64,000 bases of DNA from Cladochytrium replicatum (lineage: Eukaryota > Chytridiomycota > Chytridiomycetes > Cladochytriales > Cladochytriaceae). Every line of letters starts with the position of its first letter. The stretch's first letter is position 1. The position numbers and the translations under genes are program-made. The DNA lies in the NCBI GenBank assembly GCA_025526935.1, contig JAHLKD010000009.1, forward strand, positions 372,001 to 436,000. Reading direction: 5' to 3'. Under the pieces are notes generated by a model that saw nothing but the letters and a program-made list of their open reading frames with translations, ran no database searches and was not told where the DNA came from. Positions 20,073 through 32,604 of this stretch are shown piece by piece.

Positions 20073-22350
20073 ATGTCCGTCAAGCAGTACACTCTCGCTG
20101 AAGTTGCCAAGCACAACAAGGAAGACGATGCTTGGATCGGTATGTGTGAATGTGCAGCGTCCAGAAGTGTAACTAACGAAAGTGAAGTCGTCCACGACAA
20201 GGTTTACAACATCACCCCCTTCTTGGAGGGCCACCCCGGTGGAAAGCGTATCCTTCTTCAGGTCGCTGGTCAGGACGCGACCAAGCAGTTCGTCCAGTTT
20301 CACAACCTCAATGCGATCCCCGTTCTCACCAAGTACAAGAAACTGGTCGTGGGGGAGGTCAAGGGAGTCACTCCCGCCTCTCAAGAGGACCCCGAGTCTG
20401 CCACTTTCGGCAACATGATTGCCTTCGGTATATAAAAGTCATTTTGGACCGCATACACAATTCTAATCGATGATGTGATCTTAAATTAGCTGACCCGGTA
20501 TGGTACCAGGGCTGGTCAACACCTTTCTACAAGGACAGGTAATCACCTTATATCAGCCCCGTTCAATGTGCTCAAAGCTCGATTCATTAGCCACCGTCGT
20601 TTGCGTGCATGGGCTCGCAACCTCGTCGAGACCGAGCTGATGCCTTACTGCTTTGAGTGGGACACAGCTGGACAGGTGCCTAAATCTGTCGCGCGCAAGT
20701 TTGGTGAGGTCGGTTTCCTTGCCGGTCTTGCGGGCATGACCCCGTGGCCCAGCGAGTATGCTCCTTGCCCTCCACCTTGTGGGATCAAACCCGAGGAATG
20801 GGACGTGTTCCACGAGCTCGTTCTCGGCGACGAACTGTCTCGTATCGGATCTGCCGGTATCGGTGCATCCTTCTCGCTCGGTAATCTTCAATCGCGCACT
20901 ATCGGTGATTTCTTTGGATTCATATTGGTTGTTAACTCCAGGACCCAGCATTGCCTTGCCCCCGGTGGTCCACTTTGGTTCTCCCCAGATGAAGAAGAAG
21001 GTCGTGAGGGATGTGCTCGCTGGAATCAAGTTCATCGCTTTGGCTATCACTGAGCGTGAGTACAATTCCAGTTTCGGTGCAACAGTTTCTCAACTTGAAA
21101 TTTCCTAGCTCACGCTGGTTCCGATGTGGCCAGCATCACAACAACTGCTACTAAATCCGCTGACGGCAGCCACTACATCCTCAACGGAGAGAAAAAATGG
21201 GTATCAGTTTGAGCGATTTTTCACTGCGTTAAGTTCTAACCATCGATGCTCTAGATCACCAACGGTGTTTGGGCTGACTACTTTGTCGTTGCCGCTCGGA
21301 CCGGCGGTCCCGGTATGGGCGGCATTAGTCTCTTCTTGCTTGAGCGCGATGGTGGTGCCCTTGGCCCTGCTTCGACCGAAGGTTTTGCGAGCCGCCCGAT
21401 CAAGTGCCAGGGTATGTTGAATGCTAGAATGCGCCGAACTGTTTACATACAGCTAACAATTTGAACAGGTAACAGCGGTTCCGGCACAGCCTACCTTACC
21501 ATGGAGAACGTCCGCGTTCCAGCGGAGAACATCATTGGCAAGTTGAATAACGGCTTCAAAGTACGTATCTCTGACATATAGGCATTTTGACTGTGGTGTA
21601 ACTCTTTTGTCTTTTTCCAGTGCATCATGTCCAACTTCAACCACGAACGTCTGGGAATCTGTGTCAACGCTGTTCGCTACGCTCGCGTTTGCTTCGAGGA
21701 TGCTTACAAGTGGGGTATGTCAGTTTCAAATTCCCCCAGATCGATTATCAACCGTGCCTCTCTCCTTTAGCCCAGGTTCGCCGCACCTTCGGACAGAAGC
21801 TGTTTGACCGTAAGTGCCGTTTTGGATACCCATTGTAAATTCATCAACCTGAGCCAACGTCAACTTCTCATAGACGGTGTGATCCGCAACAAGCTCGGTA
21901 CGGATTACTCAACTATCCTGTTTCAGTACTCATACGATGTGCTAATCTTATAGGACACATGGCGCGACAAATTGAGGCGACCCAGGCTTGGCTCGACTTC
22001 ATCGTGTACCAACTCTCCGAGATCAAGGACCCCCAGGAAGCTATGATCAAGCTCGGTGGTCCCTTGGCCCTGCTCAAAGCACAGTGCACCGTCACCCTAG
22101 AGTACTGCGCCCGCGAGGCCACCCAGATCTTGGGAGGTGTAGGATACACCCGCGGCGGACAAGGAGAGCGTGTTGAGCGCATTTACCGCGATGTTAGAGG
22201 AATGGTAAGCCGCCCTCAAACTCGCTTTTTGGCCTTTTTCTGAATTTTGCTCTAATGTAGGCTATTCCTGGTGGAAGTGAGGAGATCATGTTGGACTTGG
22301 GAATCCGACAGGCTGCGAAGGTCAGTCAGCTTATGGGTGCAAAATTGTAA
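20073..22350 (+). CDS. Cytochrome b5-acyl-CoA dehydrogenase fusion
   Basis: An intron-rich gene (about 11 exons). The N-terminal cytochrome b5 domain (about residues 1-95) has the haem motif [15 protein letters not shown] and [10 protein letters not shown]. The rest is an acyl-CoA dehydrogenase: N-terminal helical part ([20 protein letters not shown]), a segment [23 protein letters not shown]-binding part ([26 protein letters not shown]) and C-terminal helices ([44 protein letters not shown]). The GGSEE glutamates fit the substrate/FAD region. It would oxidise an acyl-CoA and pass electrons via FAD, possibly to its own haem domain. This two-domain form is known in fungi. First intron 20140-20187 is canonical and rejoins DAWI to [10 protein letters not shown]. 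The C-terminus ends QLMGAKL and lacks an obvious peroxisomal SKL signal. Confidence 0.9.
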
Positions 22351-22574
22351 AGAAAAGAATAGGTGCAATTGTTATTAGAGTCAATTTGGCCTGAGACGCG
22401 CATTCTGTGACAGTACTGTTCCATGGCTTCTATGATTGTCACATTTGTTTTCAATAAGTTCACGGAATGTCAATTCGCTTGTTCGCTATGCTCCTGGATG
22501 TGTTAATGACCACATATTTACTGAGCTTTTGGTAAAAACATATCCTCCTCAAGGCCCAAAACAAAAAAGACCTT

Positions 22575-23491
22575 TTATTTCGCAAAGCGCTTCTTGTAAC
22601 CTTCGATGACGTTATCATCACCCCAGTAGGTCTTTACAACAGACTCGCGCGCAGAAATGGCCTTGACCCACGCATTGTATCTGTCAAGACCGTCGGTGTT
22701 GATCCTGACACCCAAGACAGGTCCGGCGACGGCACTGAAACGCTGAATGAAAGGAACAGCAGCAACATCTGCCAGGGAAAACTGCGAACCGAGGAAGTAA
22801 GGTCCTTCAGCAGATTGCTCCCGGAGGACGGCATCGATCTGATATAGAGATGTCAACCCAAGCAAAGAGCATAACAATGACCCGCACCTTCTTCAGGCCT
22901 TCATTGAAACCTTCAGCAGCAGCAGCTTTCGGAGCCTCGTCGTTTACACCGCCCAAGAGTTTGAACCATGCCGCATTGACCTTGTCGGTGAAGTACTGGA
23001 TGAACCATCTCACCTGTGCACGAGCGATAGGGTCGGTTGGGAGAAGGTTTGACTCAGGGTAGAGATCTGCAATAAGCTATTCCACACAATGAGTGTAAAT
23101 GTATCTTGGAGAGCAGACTTCACGCAAAATTGCGTACCTCTACAATTACAAGCGACTCGGCGATGGCGACATCTCCGATTTTGACGGCGGGGACTTTGAG
23201 CTCTGGGTTCACGGTGTGATACCTGGCAGACAGCCGGAATTATCAGTTAAACACATAACAACTGCACGTTCTCCAAGCATACCAGGATGGCTTGTCCTGG
23301 AGATCAATCGGCACGAGCTCAAAATCGACCTTGGCCTCCGCGAGCGCAATAGCTGCCCGCTGACCTGCAGTTCATTATTCGTTGATGAGAGCCCATTCGA
23401 CAGACACGTTTGGCTTCACATCATCATTTGTACCGAAGGGGCAGACGATGCTGTTGTAGAAAGTGACTGGCAAAGATGCGGTTGCGGCCAT
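22575..23491 (-). CDS. Glutathione S-transferase, omega/Ure2-like
   Basis: Minus-strand multi-exon gene. The start at 23491 gives MAATASLPVTFYNSIVCPFG, and the first intron (GTACAAATG donor) rejoins CPFGQRAAIALAEAKVDF. The Cys in VCPF sits at the omega-class catalytic position. The thioredoxin-like N-domain continues with DLQDKPSW and a cis-proline-type stretch (NPELKVPAVKIGDVAIAES). The helical C-domain holds ARAQVRWFIQYFTDKVNAAW, YFLGSQFSLADVAAVPFIQR (the conserved GST N-capping box region) and ends GYKKRFAK. It likely performs glutathione-dependent reduction or deglutathionylation in the cytosol. The upstream in-frame Met at 23596 would add 35 residues without GST similarity, so I prefer 23491. 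Confidence 0.88.
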
Positions 23492-24439
23492 CAAGTCGAG
23501 TCCTTTGTGTTGCTTGTTGATGTATGTAACGAAGCTTGTGGGTGGTGCGGGATATTTATATGTCGCAAATTGATGATAAATTCGGCAGTTGCGCAATTGA
23601 GGTTATTAAGCGAAGCTGCGCATAGAAACCCTCAATTGATCATTCTAAATCGTACTTCGAGACTGGCATTCTTCATTGTCGTATACAGCCATCCAGTGCC
23701 CCCAAACATCTTTGAAGTCTGCGGTCTTTTCATCACAGCGCATCAAAACATACGGGATATTGCATGAACGTGATGAAATTACAGGATAGAGATGAGCCAC
23801 ACAAGCGCCTTCATGTCCTTCCGGTTGAACTATATGACTGCACAAAATTGTGACAAAAAGAACGTGTTCAGTGTTATAACCTCCATCCGTACCTTTGTGA
23901 ACGTAACCTATTGTGTACAGATCACTTATCCACTATCCCCGTCCCTGACTTGGAATATGTTCCCCCTGTGAAGAAACCCTAGTTTCAGCTTGGGTCATAC
24001 TCGTTTTTAAATATACTATACACTTGTTAATTCACGGCCCTGCACGGGAGAAACGAGACCATCTGATCAACTACAGATGGCACGACTGCCAAATGATAAA
24101 GGGTCCGGCAAGAATACATTGAGCCGTAGCTGGTTTTCCACCTCAGCTTTCGAATCCTGACGGAAGCCTACGCGCTCTTAAAATACTTGGAGCCAAAGTT
24201 CTTGGGTCTTTGACTGACGTGTGACGATTCACCAGATGTAGAAATTTTGCTGCCGGATTTTGCCATTGGCAGAGTTGATCAAGCTTTGCTGTCACTGTGA
24301 AGATGCCGGCGTTGAACATCAGGGCATGGCGTAAAGGCGGATGATCTTGCGGAACAGGGCCAAGACATGTGCGTAGTTGATACGTCTGTGACCAAGAGGG
24401 GTCGCCATTCCCTCCCCCGCCCGTTGCTTCATTCAAAGA
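23492..24439. other. Intergenic, no resolved gene
   Basis: Short frames on both strands (for example 23645-23845 and 24143-24493, minus) show no domain or splice logic. The right side merges into the inverted element A copy. Confidence 0.35.
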
Positions 24440-25350
24440 GGTGTTTCTTTTATTTCTCCGTGATCCTGATAACACTCGGCAACGCTGCACCAAAATTCAC
24501 CTTTGGAGTGGTGCAGGTGCTCTGGACTATAAATCGGATATCTCCTGTTCCACGATCGGCACCTAGCACAAAGTGGGTTGGAAGTGCAACTGCAACAGAA
24601 ACAGTGTTTCAGTATATTTGGCATGCAAATCATTCCAATACCAACCTCGCAATAAGCAAAGCGCTTCTTCGCTTTGTCCCAAGGTCATAATCTGGATAGT
24701 GAAGTGACGAGTCCTTGATCTTGGCTTTCCTGCAATGAATTGTAAAAGACACTTCGTCCGTGATGATTCTTCCAGTTGCCGAATCGTTCTTATGGGCATC
24801 TGGAAGTGCAAACTTGTGGAACGTATGGTTGACCCACGGCTTGTAAAATTGTTGTTGTTGGGCTGGTATTAGGGTCATGTGTCGAGCAGAGGTATTCTGG
24901 TTACAATGTCCGTATATCAAGGGAACTGTTGATAAAAGTGGGATTCAGTAGGACAAATGTGTCAATCATTCAAACATACATAGAGTGTCCGGTTTTATTG
25001 GATTACTTGTCGTCGAGCCTGCGAGGGTTGGAGGTAAGGGAGCTGGAATCGTGCTGCTGAGCAAGTACTTCCACAACCAAATCCACAGTCCCGAAGTTGC
25101 CATCGTCCAAGCCGTCATCTACCCCGAAGTCAATCTCATTGATCGGCACTCCGCCAGTGGGGTCCTCTCTTTCACTGGAATCACTACCATTCTTGAAATC
25201 GTCCTCGTTGCCATCCTTGTTGCCATCCTTGTTGCCATTCTCGTTGCCATTCTCGTTGCCATCCTCATCCTGACCATCTTCATCCTGAACATCCTCCTCT
25301 TGACCGTTGTTTACACCCAGTTTTTCAAGGCAAGCGCAAGCTTGGCCCCT
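24440..25350 (-). mobile_element. Element A, copy 2 (inverted, 3'-truncated)
   Basis: On the minus strand the same order as copy 1 is seen. The start near 25350 (AAGCTTGCGCTTGCC) leads to a long acidic Asp-Gly-Asn/Lys repeat, then the central coding part (TSARHMTLIPAQ, NDSATGRIITDEVSF, HYPDYDLGTKRRSALLIARL). It ends after a segment matching the region near 10360 of copy 1, and about 800 bp of the right end are missing. Frame changes relative to copy 1 show decay. Confidence 0.6.
25198..25275. repeat. 12-bp tandem repeat in acidic region of element A
   Basis: The plus strand shows five to six near-perfect copies of GTTGCCATCCTT. On the minus strand this encodes repeating Asp-Gly-Asn-Glu/Lys. 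Copy 1 has only two such units (around 9440-9460), so the array has expanded or contracted between copies. Confidence 0.7.
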
Positions 25351-25439
25351 AGAGATCCGTTGTCAGAAGTTGTAATAGATTTTGTAAAGCTTTCGCTTAT
25401 ACAAGTTTATTAAACGAGTTGTGTAACAATAGCAAGAAA

Positions 25440-26940
25440 AACATGTATCGGCTAGCCCTCGAGAACTCCCTGCTGTAAAGCAAAGAGCTCTGGACCATCC
25501 CTCCATGCTCAAATGGGACCCGCAGGTACACGCTCCTCAAGGAACTACATACCCGCCATGGTGGCCAACCTGCCGGAGTGCAATACAGGTACTGTTACAC
25601 ATCCTGCATGTTCCAAACAGACCTATTACTGACTCCTCCTAGGTATCCACCCAAGACATCAATGTACGTCCGAATCACTCTCACACCTGGGAATGAAGGC
25701 AGTCTCGAGTATCCTTCCCAATGCGGCGCTGCTGCTCCGTGATCTGCGGGTACATACAAAGTCCGACATTCCGACGCTCGCGTGACCACCAGCAGATCAT
25801 GCAGATCACAACCCTGAGGGGATGGGAATTCCCATACGCAGGGCGAACGATGGAGAACCAGGCACTTCACCAGCCGGGCGTCATTGTCCCCTTTACAAGA
25901 ACGCGACGGGGGGAGAGCTGTTCTTCAGATCAAGATAGACGGGATCGAAGAGCTTTCCGCAGGAAATGTATGTAGTACCCGGACGAAAGCAATATCAACT
26001 CGTAGTGACATTTTCTTTGATCGCACAGGTCGGAGGGTCAACCCTCCCCGAGCTTTTCAGTGCCACCACCCTTACCGTCACAGATATGAACACCATGACT
26101 CTAACAGGATCCAAGATCATATCCACCATCCTGTTCAATGCCGTCATTCCGTCGTGACTGTCGTTGCGGTGTGCACGGACTGGTCGAACAATCACGTTAG
26201 ATCGGATGGAGGAGCAGATCAAGGCTGCATACGGAAATGTGTGGAGGAGTTTTCGGAGCGTGCGGTAAAGAACGTTTCCATTATTACAATGTCCACACTT
26301 TGGCCGATACTTCAAAGACGTTGCTTTACCCGGTAGCTTGGTCCGAGTCAAACGGCATGCCGGGTGCTACAATAGGACAGGAGCAGCAGCCCAGCTCCTC
26401 CGCTGTACAAGGAACATCTCAAGAAGTTGCAACTACAGTACAAGTGCGCCAGCTCATGATGCGCCCACCTTGCCTGGACATCACCGAAAGCGATTAATAG
26501 TATGCGATTCACGTGGATCTTCAATGCACAGATATCCTAGGAAGCACGCGGATTAGCTTGTAATTCGTGAAACCGATCGCATGGGAAACACGCTTTTGCA
26601 TCAGTCGCTTTGAACCGGTCCTACTTCAGTCCCGGAAGGTGAGCGAAACGCCGCGAAACGAGGAGCTGAGAAGCACATCGAGATTCAGCGGATGGCAGGC
26701 ATGGAGGAAACAATTGTACATAGCGGATTGGAGTGAATATGGTTTGCCTTTATTTTCAGCCCAGTCTAGATTTCCCTTTTCGTTCCACAGTTTTGCTTGC
26801 CACGTGTCCAAAGTCATCCCCACCAATCCCATCCCCATCTCGTCCCGTTTCTTTTTTCAAAAAATTTGGACTTCTTTCTAGGCGTGCCCGCCTGTCGCTC
26901 CCGTCCACTCACTCACCGCCCTCCTCGCCTCCGCTATTCT
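25440..26940. other. No intact gene resolved
   Basis: Open frames on the plus strand (25884-26336, 25966-26157) and minus strand (25595-25870) overlap without a consistent coding strand. Some pieces look protein-like (ILQIKIDGIEELSAG) but no domain or intron chain could be built. The right part (from about 26720) is pyrimidine-rich and probably the casein kinase promoter. Confidence 0.3.
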
Positions 26941-26943
26941 AAG

Positions 26944-27130
26944 GTAAGTCCAATCTCTCCCTCCTCTTTCTACGGTTTGAGTACTCTTCTCTTCTTTACA
27001 AACGGGGGGGCTCCACTGAGTCAGTTGCTCAGTTGCTCAGTGCGGCTCTTCATCGCGGTTCTCTTACATCACGGAGCCACCTTGTCTGTGTCTGTTCCGC
27101 CTTGCTAGCTTTTGTCTCCTACTTTCGCAG
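26944..27130 (+). promoter_or_regulatory. Possible 5'-UTR intron of casein kinase gene
   Basis: A strong donor (AAG|GTAAGTCC) at 26944 and a pyrimidine-rich acceptor (TACTTTCGCAG) ending at 27130 bracket a 187-nt stretch. It lies about 250 nt upstream of the casein kinase start. This is a splice-motif inference only. Confidence 0.35.
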
Positions 27131-27383
27131 GCGTTAGGGAGATCTGTGCCGCTTTTGCGTTCCTTGGGAGGATTGGATGAAGTGTTTGGTTTCATTGTAA
27201 AATATTGGATGGTTTTAAGATGTGGACCTCGTCTTGAATTCAGCCTGAAACTGGTTCTCCTTTTCTTTTGCCAGTACCTTGGAGCAAACTTCTTATTCCG
27301 TTTTATAAATGTTCTAGAATCGCTATCCCTTATTCACCTCAACAACCTCTCCTTGATAATCATCTTCCGAAAAGTACTACGTC

Positions 27384-29160
27384 ATGTCGACGCCGTTCAT
27401 GTTGATGGATATCCGGATTGGAGGGAAGTTCCGGATCGGTCGGAAGATTGGAAGTGGTAGTTTTGGAGACATTTACCTAGGCAAGTATTCCGAATTTTGT
27501 AAGCCCAATGTTTCAGCCCTAATTGGTGGTTCTTGTAGGAACGTTTATTGTCACAGGTGAGGAAGTCGCCATAAAGCTAGAGTCTATTCGTGCCAAGCAC
27601 CCCCAATTGGAATACGAATCAAAAGTGTACAGAGCGCTCGCTGGTGGAGGTAGGGCTGCAGGGAAGGAAGTATGGTGCTCGTTGCTAAATATCTCCCTTC
27701 TGAAATAGTGGGTATTCCTTTCGTTCGTCACTTCGGGACCGAGGGAGAGTATCACTGCATGGTGATTGACCTGTTGGGCCCGAGTCTCGAGGACCTCTTC
27801 AACTTTTGTGGACGGAAGTTTACGCTGAAAACTGTGCTTCTGCTTGCCGATCAATTGGTAAATTTTCTGACAAAAGTCTGCAAGTCTTTCTTGACCGCAT
27901 GTATCTGTAGATCTCTCGCGTCGAGTACATCCACTCCAAGAACTTTATTCACAGAGATATCAAGGTAATTCTGGACGATCTGTTACTGAATTGCCCAGTT
28001 CTAATTTTCCATATTAGCCGGACAACTTCTTGATGGGCCTGGGCAAGCGCGGTAACCAAGTGAACGTGATCGACTTTGGATTGGCGAAGAAATACAGAGA
28101 TCCGAAGACGCACCTCCACATTCCTTACAAGGAGAACAAGAACCTTACAGGAACCGCCCGTTATGCTAGTATCAACACACACTTGGGAGTTGGTAAGAAG
28201 ATCTGTGTATCTCCAGTTGAGCCTTACCATAGTTCTCCTAATCAGAACAATCTCGACGAGACGACTTGGAATCCCTCGGATACGTTCTCATGTATTTCTG
28301 CCGAGGATCTCTTCCTTGGCAAGGGTTGAAAGCTGCCACCAAGAAGCAAAAGTACGACCGCATCATGGAGAAGAAGATGACCACACCAACAGAGGTGTTG
28401 TGCAGGTACCCTAGTAGTTATATGCTGGAAGAATGTAAATTGAGGAATAATGTTCTCAGGGGATATCCAAATGAGTTTGCTCTCTACCTCAACTACACTC
28501 GCTCTCTTCGATTCGACGACAAGCCAGACTACAGCTACCTCAGGAAGCTCTTCCGTGACTTGTTCATTCGTGAAGGCTACCATTACGACTACGTATTCGA
28601 CTGGACCGTTGTCAAATACCAGTCGGAGCAAGTGCCTCCAGCCGTTGCAGACGCTCCAAAAGACGATGAAATGGACCGGTACGTTTTAAATAGAATTAGA
28701 ACTGCAAGTGTGACTTAAAACCCGAGAAAATAGCAAAGCACGCGATGCCTCCGGATCCTCCCAGCTTCGCCCCTCTGGAACTCAACAGCAAGTTGGCGCT
28801 AGTCAGTCTCGGCGCGCTGCCGGCCAGCCATCCGGATCTGCTGGTGTCAACCCTTACCGTCCCAGTACCGGCGGTGGAGCACCCTCACCTTCGATCCAAC
28901 CAGCAATGAACCCCGGCCCCGGATATTCTTCCCAGTCGCCCCAATACTACCAGCAAGGCCAAGGATATTACGGTCAGACCAGCGCCTCTCCCGTACAAGG
29001 TCAATCGGCCCAGGCTTATGGACAAGGTGGCTACGGACAAGCTAACGACACTCGCAGCAGCTCGAGGGTGGCAACACCGGCGATGAGTGGACCAAGCCAG
29101 CCTGGAGCGAGCGCTGGACAACGAAAGGTCGGGGGGAACGGGTCAGGACGTGCGTACTGA
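27384..29160 (+). CDS. Casein kinase 1 (delta/epsilon, Hrr25-like)
   Basis: Eight exons (27384-27480, 27539-27649, 27709-27857, 27911-27964, 28018-28192, 28246-28405, 28460-28678, 28734-29160) encode 463 residues. The Ser/Thr kinase domain fills about residues 8-300. It has the glycine loop [15 protein letters not shown], the lysine in EEVAIKLE, the catalytic loop [22 protein letters not shown], and the CK1 signature [20 protein letters not shown]. The C-tail is Gln/Gly/Ser/Pro-rich and disordered, as in CK1 delta/epsilon, where it restrains activity; the final residues (GSGRAY) carry no CAAX box. By homology it acts in DNA repair, vesicle traffic and ribosome maturation. Intron 1 starts with GC instead of GT. 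The start is the first of three in-frame Mets ([12 protein letters not shown]). Confidence 0.95.
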
Positions 29161-30534
29161 TCCCTCCATTGCCAAAACGTGCTATGGAGGGATTAGGTAT
29201 AGCGTTTTATTTCAACGCTGGCGTCGTTCTTTGGTTATCGGTTGGACCCCTTTAATAGTGTTATCTTATCCTTTTAGACTCCCGTTTCCCCCGAAAAAGA
29301 AAACTTAAACCCTTTTTGAGCGGTCCTTCTTGTTTCTTGTTCATCCTTATTTGTTTTTGAATTGTGTTTGTGACAGCCACATTTTGGATTGCTGCAAGTC
29401 GTACACTTTTGAGTCATTTTCTTCCCAATGGAGAGCGCTTCCACCTCTCCCAATCTTTTTCTTCGGTGCTCTCGATCGTTATCAGGTTGTTAGTTGTTGG
29501 GATCTGTGCTTCCATCCACCAGAAAAAGTCTAGAGTTCTCTCCTTACTTTACATTTCTCAGTTCGGCTTTTCGGAAGCTGATGGGAGAAGTATTTCATGG
29601 AACGTCCCTTCAACTCAAACCGGGAGCGCGTGCTTTTGACACATGAAAAGGTACGGTTGAGAGTGTTTGAGTTTTGTGCATTGTTTTTGAGTAGCAGAGA
29701 AAGGGACTAACCACTTCTTTCTCTTTTTCATTTAATTTCACACCAATCCACCAAACACCGAAACCGTACCCGATCCCAACTATCACCCCTTTCCGCTTTC
29801 GCATAGACCTCTTTTGTCAAATTTTTTGTTCCAGCATTTCATTTTGGTTAATGTTGGAACCCCTCGAACGATTATTCTTACTCCCTCAAATCCATTTATT
29901 TTAACACAAATATGGGCGGTCTGGTTCTGAGAGAGGCACCCCTGTTCTTTCTCCCCATCAGCGTCTCCTCTCCCCCTGCCCAGAACTTTCATGTGGGAGG
30001 CATTCCTTTCTTGACCAAATCATCATTCTCTTTATTAGTCCGATGATGTTGGTCATATCGGAGTGTGTGTTTATTGGATTCCACTTTCTTATCTCTTCTT
30101 ATAAGCCCGCAATTCCACAAAAAGTCAAATGACACGGGGGTCCTGGCTCTTCTTGTGTGCTCTCTCTGCCTACATACACTCGAAGTTGGTGTTTCTTGAT
30201 ATTTGACGTCCAGCTTTTGCTATTCGTTGGCAAGTGTTGGATATTCCTCCCGTTTGTTTTCTCTACTCTGGCGACCGGAGTTTCTTAACTCCTCATTGTC
30301 TTTAGGTTCAGGGCGAGTTTAAGTGAACTCTTTTTTCTCCGTTCATGTGGTACAAATCATTTGTCATGAATACAAGGATAATAAGGCGCCGACAAATTAA
30401 AATTTGCAAATGTTTCCATAGTTTTCGAAGACTTCGGAAAGGGGAAGCGATTTGGTCAGAGGTGAGAGAAAGGATTAAATATAGCGTCCGTTTCAGTGGG
30501 AAGCCGGAATCCGTCCAACATGGAATGAACCTAT
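29161..30534. other. Long intergenic region, T-rich, no gene
   Basis: About 1.4 kb with T-rich plus-strand composition, short frames only and no domain or intron chain. It separates the 3' ends of casein kinase (plus) and the transporter (minus), so it should hold both 3' UTRs. Confidence 0.4.
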
Positions 30535-32052
30535 CTAAGGTTTCTCCATCTTCCGAGTTTTTGGGTCCAAAAGCTCGAGAACGACTCTGGCCTCTCTCGC
30601 TTTCAGCCATGTGTATGCACACGATCCAAGAAGGATCAGTATGATTCCGACATTTCTTGGAAGAGAGGTGGATTCACCGAGGATTGCAACCGCCAAAACT
30701 GTTTGCAACCTTTCGAAAGAGTCAGTGATGTTCCACAAAGTTCTCATAAAGCAACGTACACTCCTCGAACTGCCGAGCTGATCATGTGGGAGACCGGGGA
30801 GGTTACTTTGATCTGCAAGAATCCCGCGATGTTGATCATAAACCCAACCATTCCCTAAGCTCCAAATTAGAAGACAATCCCCGCAAGTTTCCAGCGACAA
30901 TAACTCACAGTCGCAATGGCTCCCACGATGAAGAACTTGACTGCCCGCAACGCATCGTCTTCCTTCTGCGCGCGAGCAAAGCTCCACAGCGGACTCGAAT
31001 GGCCCGCTTCTCCGGCCTCCTGATCCTCATATGCCTCTCTTCTCGCCTGATCTTCCATCCCGGCGACGGCGAAGATAAACGACGACCAACGAAAGTTCCT
31101 GACCATAGCCGGCCACGCCGTCCGGACCATCGCGAGCAGTTTCCCGACCTCTCCAGTGTAAAACACGACGGGCAGCATCGCGAACGTGGAGAGGACGTTG
31201 TTGTAGTACACGAGCGCGAGCGTACTGCCCCTCACCGCGTCGACTGAGGACTTTATCACGACGGCGTGGAAAGACGTTGTGATCGAGGAGAGGATGCCGA
31301 AGAGGATGCCGAGGTTCTGGCGGTGGGGTTCATAGGGGAGGGAGTTCGGCTCGGGGAGGTCCATTTCGGGGATGTTGGGTGCGGCAAGGTCGCCGGCGAG
31401 AGCGAGGGGATCGGCGTCGTGAATGAGTGCGTCTGTGGTCGTGGTCACGACGATGGATTGGACCACCCTGTGGTCCATCAGGGTGCCGATCAGGAAGCCG
31501 GAGAAGATGATGGAGCAGCAGACGAGGACAGGGATTGACGAGCGTTGGCCGAGGAAGATCCAGTTTTGGAAGAGTGTGAATGGGAGAATCAGGGATCGAG
31601 CGACCTGAAATTTAGATTGTGAGTTCTCGAACTTTGAATACATTCGAAATGCAGAGCTTAACCTGGTAGAAGCTGGCGTCAACGTACTGCAGACACAATG
31701 TATTCAAGCTGAGTCCCAACACGTTTGCGCCAACCATGGGGATCAGACGCCTGCTTATTGAGCGGTCTATCTTGGGACAGTGATATACGCCCAGTTTGTG
31801 GCCAACTCTCATGATAATCACAGCGATCACCATTTGTAGCAATAAGAAGAGTAGTGGAAGATCAACGGTGTTCAACACAGCTTTGTTGACCAGGATCATA
31901 GCTTGGAGGGTAGTTTATAGCTTAATTTGACATTTGTGTAGTGTCTTACCAATCGCTGTTACAATGTAGAAGGAGACTGAGAACACAACAACCCTGTAGG
32001 AGTCTGATCCGCTGGACCCCCCATGTGGTCTGATCCTCCTGTCGGCACCCAT
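30535..32052 (-). CDS. SLC35/TPT-family nucleotide-sugar-type transporter
   Basis: Five exons on the minus strand (32052-31950, 31901-31663, 31604-30909, 30854-30760, 30709-30535) encode 435 residues with canonical introns. About ten hydrophobic helices are seen, starting VVVFSVSFYIVTAIAMILVN and LPLLFLLLQMVIAVIIM. Other family-like stretches are VGANVLGLSLNTLCLQYVDA, SITTSFHAVVIKSSVDAV and TVLAVAILGESTSL. The pattern (NKAVLNTVDLPLLFLLLQM; SFYQVARSLILPFT) fits the triose-phosphate/GDP-fucose-like (SLC35C) branch, so a Golgi location is likely. Loops between helices 5 and 6 and within the third exon are unusually long and acidic (AYEDQEAGEAG). The substrate is inferred only from the broad family. 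Confidence 0.85.
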
Positions 32053-32604
32053 TTCGAACCCTTCCTTGGAATGAGGAGTTCACTGGAAGGACTCAAACAG
32101 AAAGAACGACACGTTGTCACGAGACCACCGGATTGGTCAATGGGGGGACTTCCCGTCTAATGATGCTGGATTGACCTAATGTGTTTGAGTTACGGAGGAT
32201 AACATGAATTTTACAAATGTCAGCCAGAAAACAGCAAGAGTGTCTGTTCAAATAGTCTGGCCATTACAACATCAAAGAATATCATCTCATCAAGAATAGG
32301 TAGGATCTGTTGGATATCGAGGAATAAGGCAGCCTTGGTATTTTGGCTCATGGTTTAACAGGATCAAAGTCTTGTTCGACTTTTCAGCTAGTCTTGTTTG
32401 GCAAGTGACTGATGATGTTGAATCCACCGTTCCGCATTCCCTCAGATTCACGGGCGCCCCACATTACACGAGCTTGCCCCGACGCGGTTGCCATACTCTC
32501 ATTGTACACGGAGGCCCTGGATACTTTCTGGACACCTTTTGAGAAAAGAGAAAATATTAAGCATAAAAGACTAATTGCCTTGGCCCTTGAGCTAACCGGA
32601 CACA
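32053..32604. other. Promoter region between transporter and small genes
   Basis: Overlapping short frames on both strands (32384-32605 minus; 32412-32711 plus) have no clear support. Likely the 5' region of the minus-strand transporter. Confidence 0.3.

Noticed and set aside
25198-25275. Repeated Val-Ala-Ile-Leu membrane-like stretch on the plus strand
   Set aside because: It is the antisense reading of the acidic Asp-Gly-Asn repeat of element A, not a real membrane protein.
25198-25275. Possible CRISPR-like or regulatory array from the 12-bp repeat
   Set aside because: The units are contiguous without spacers and match codon repeats of the element A protein.
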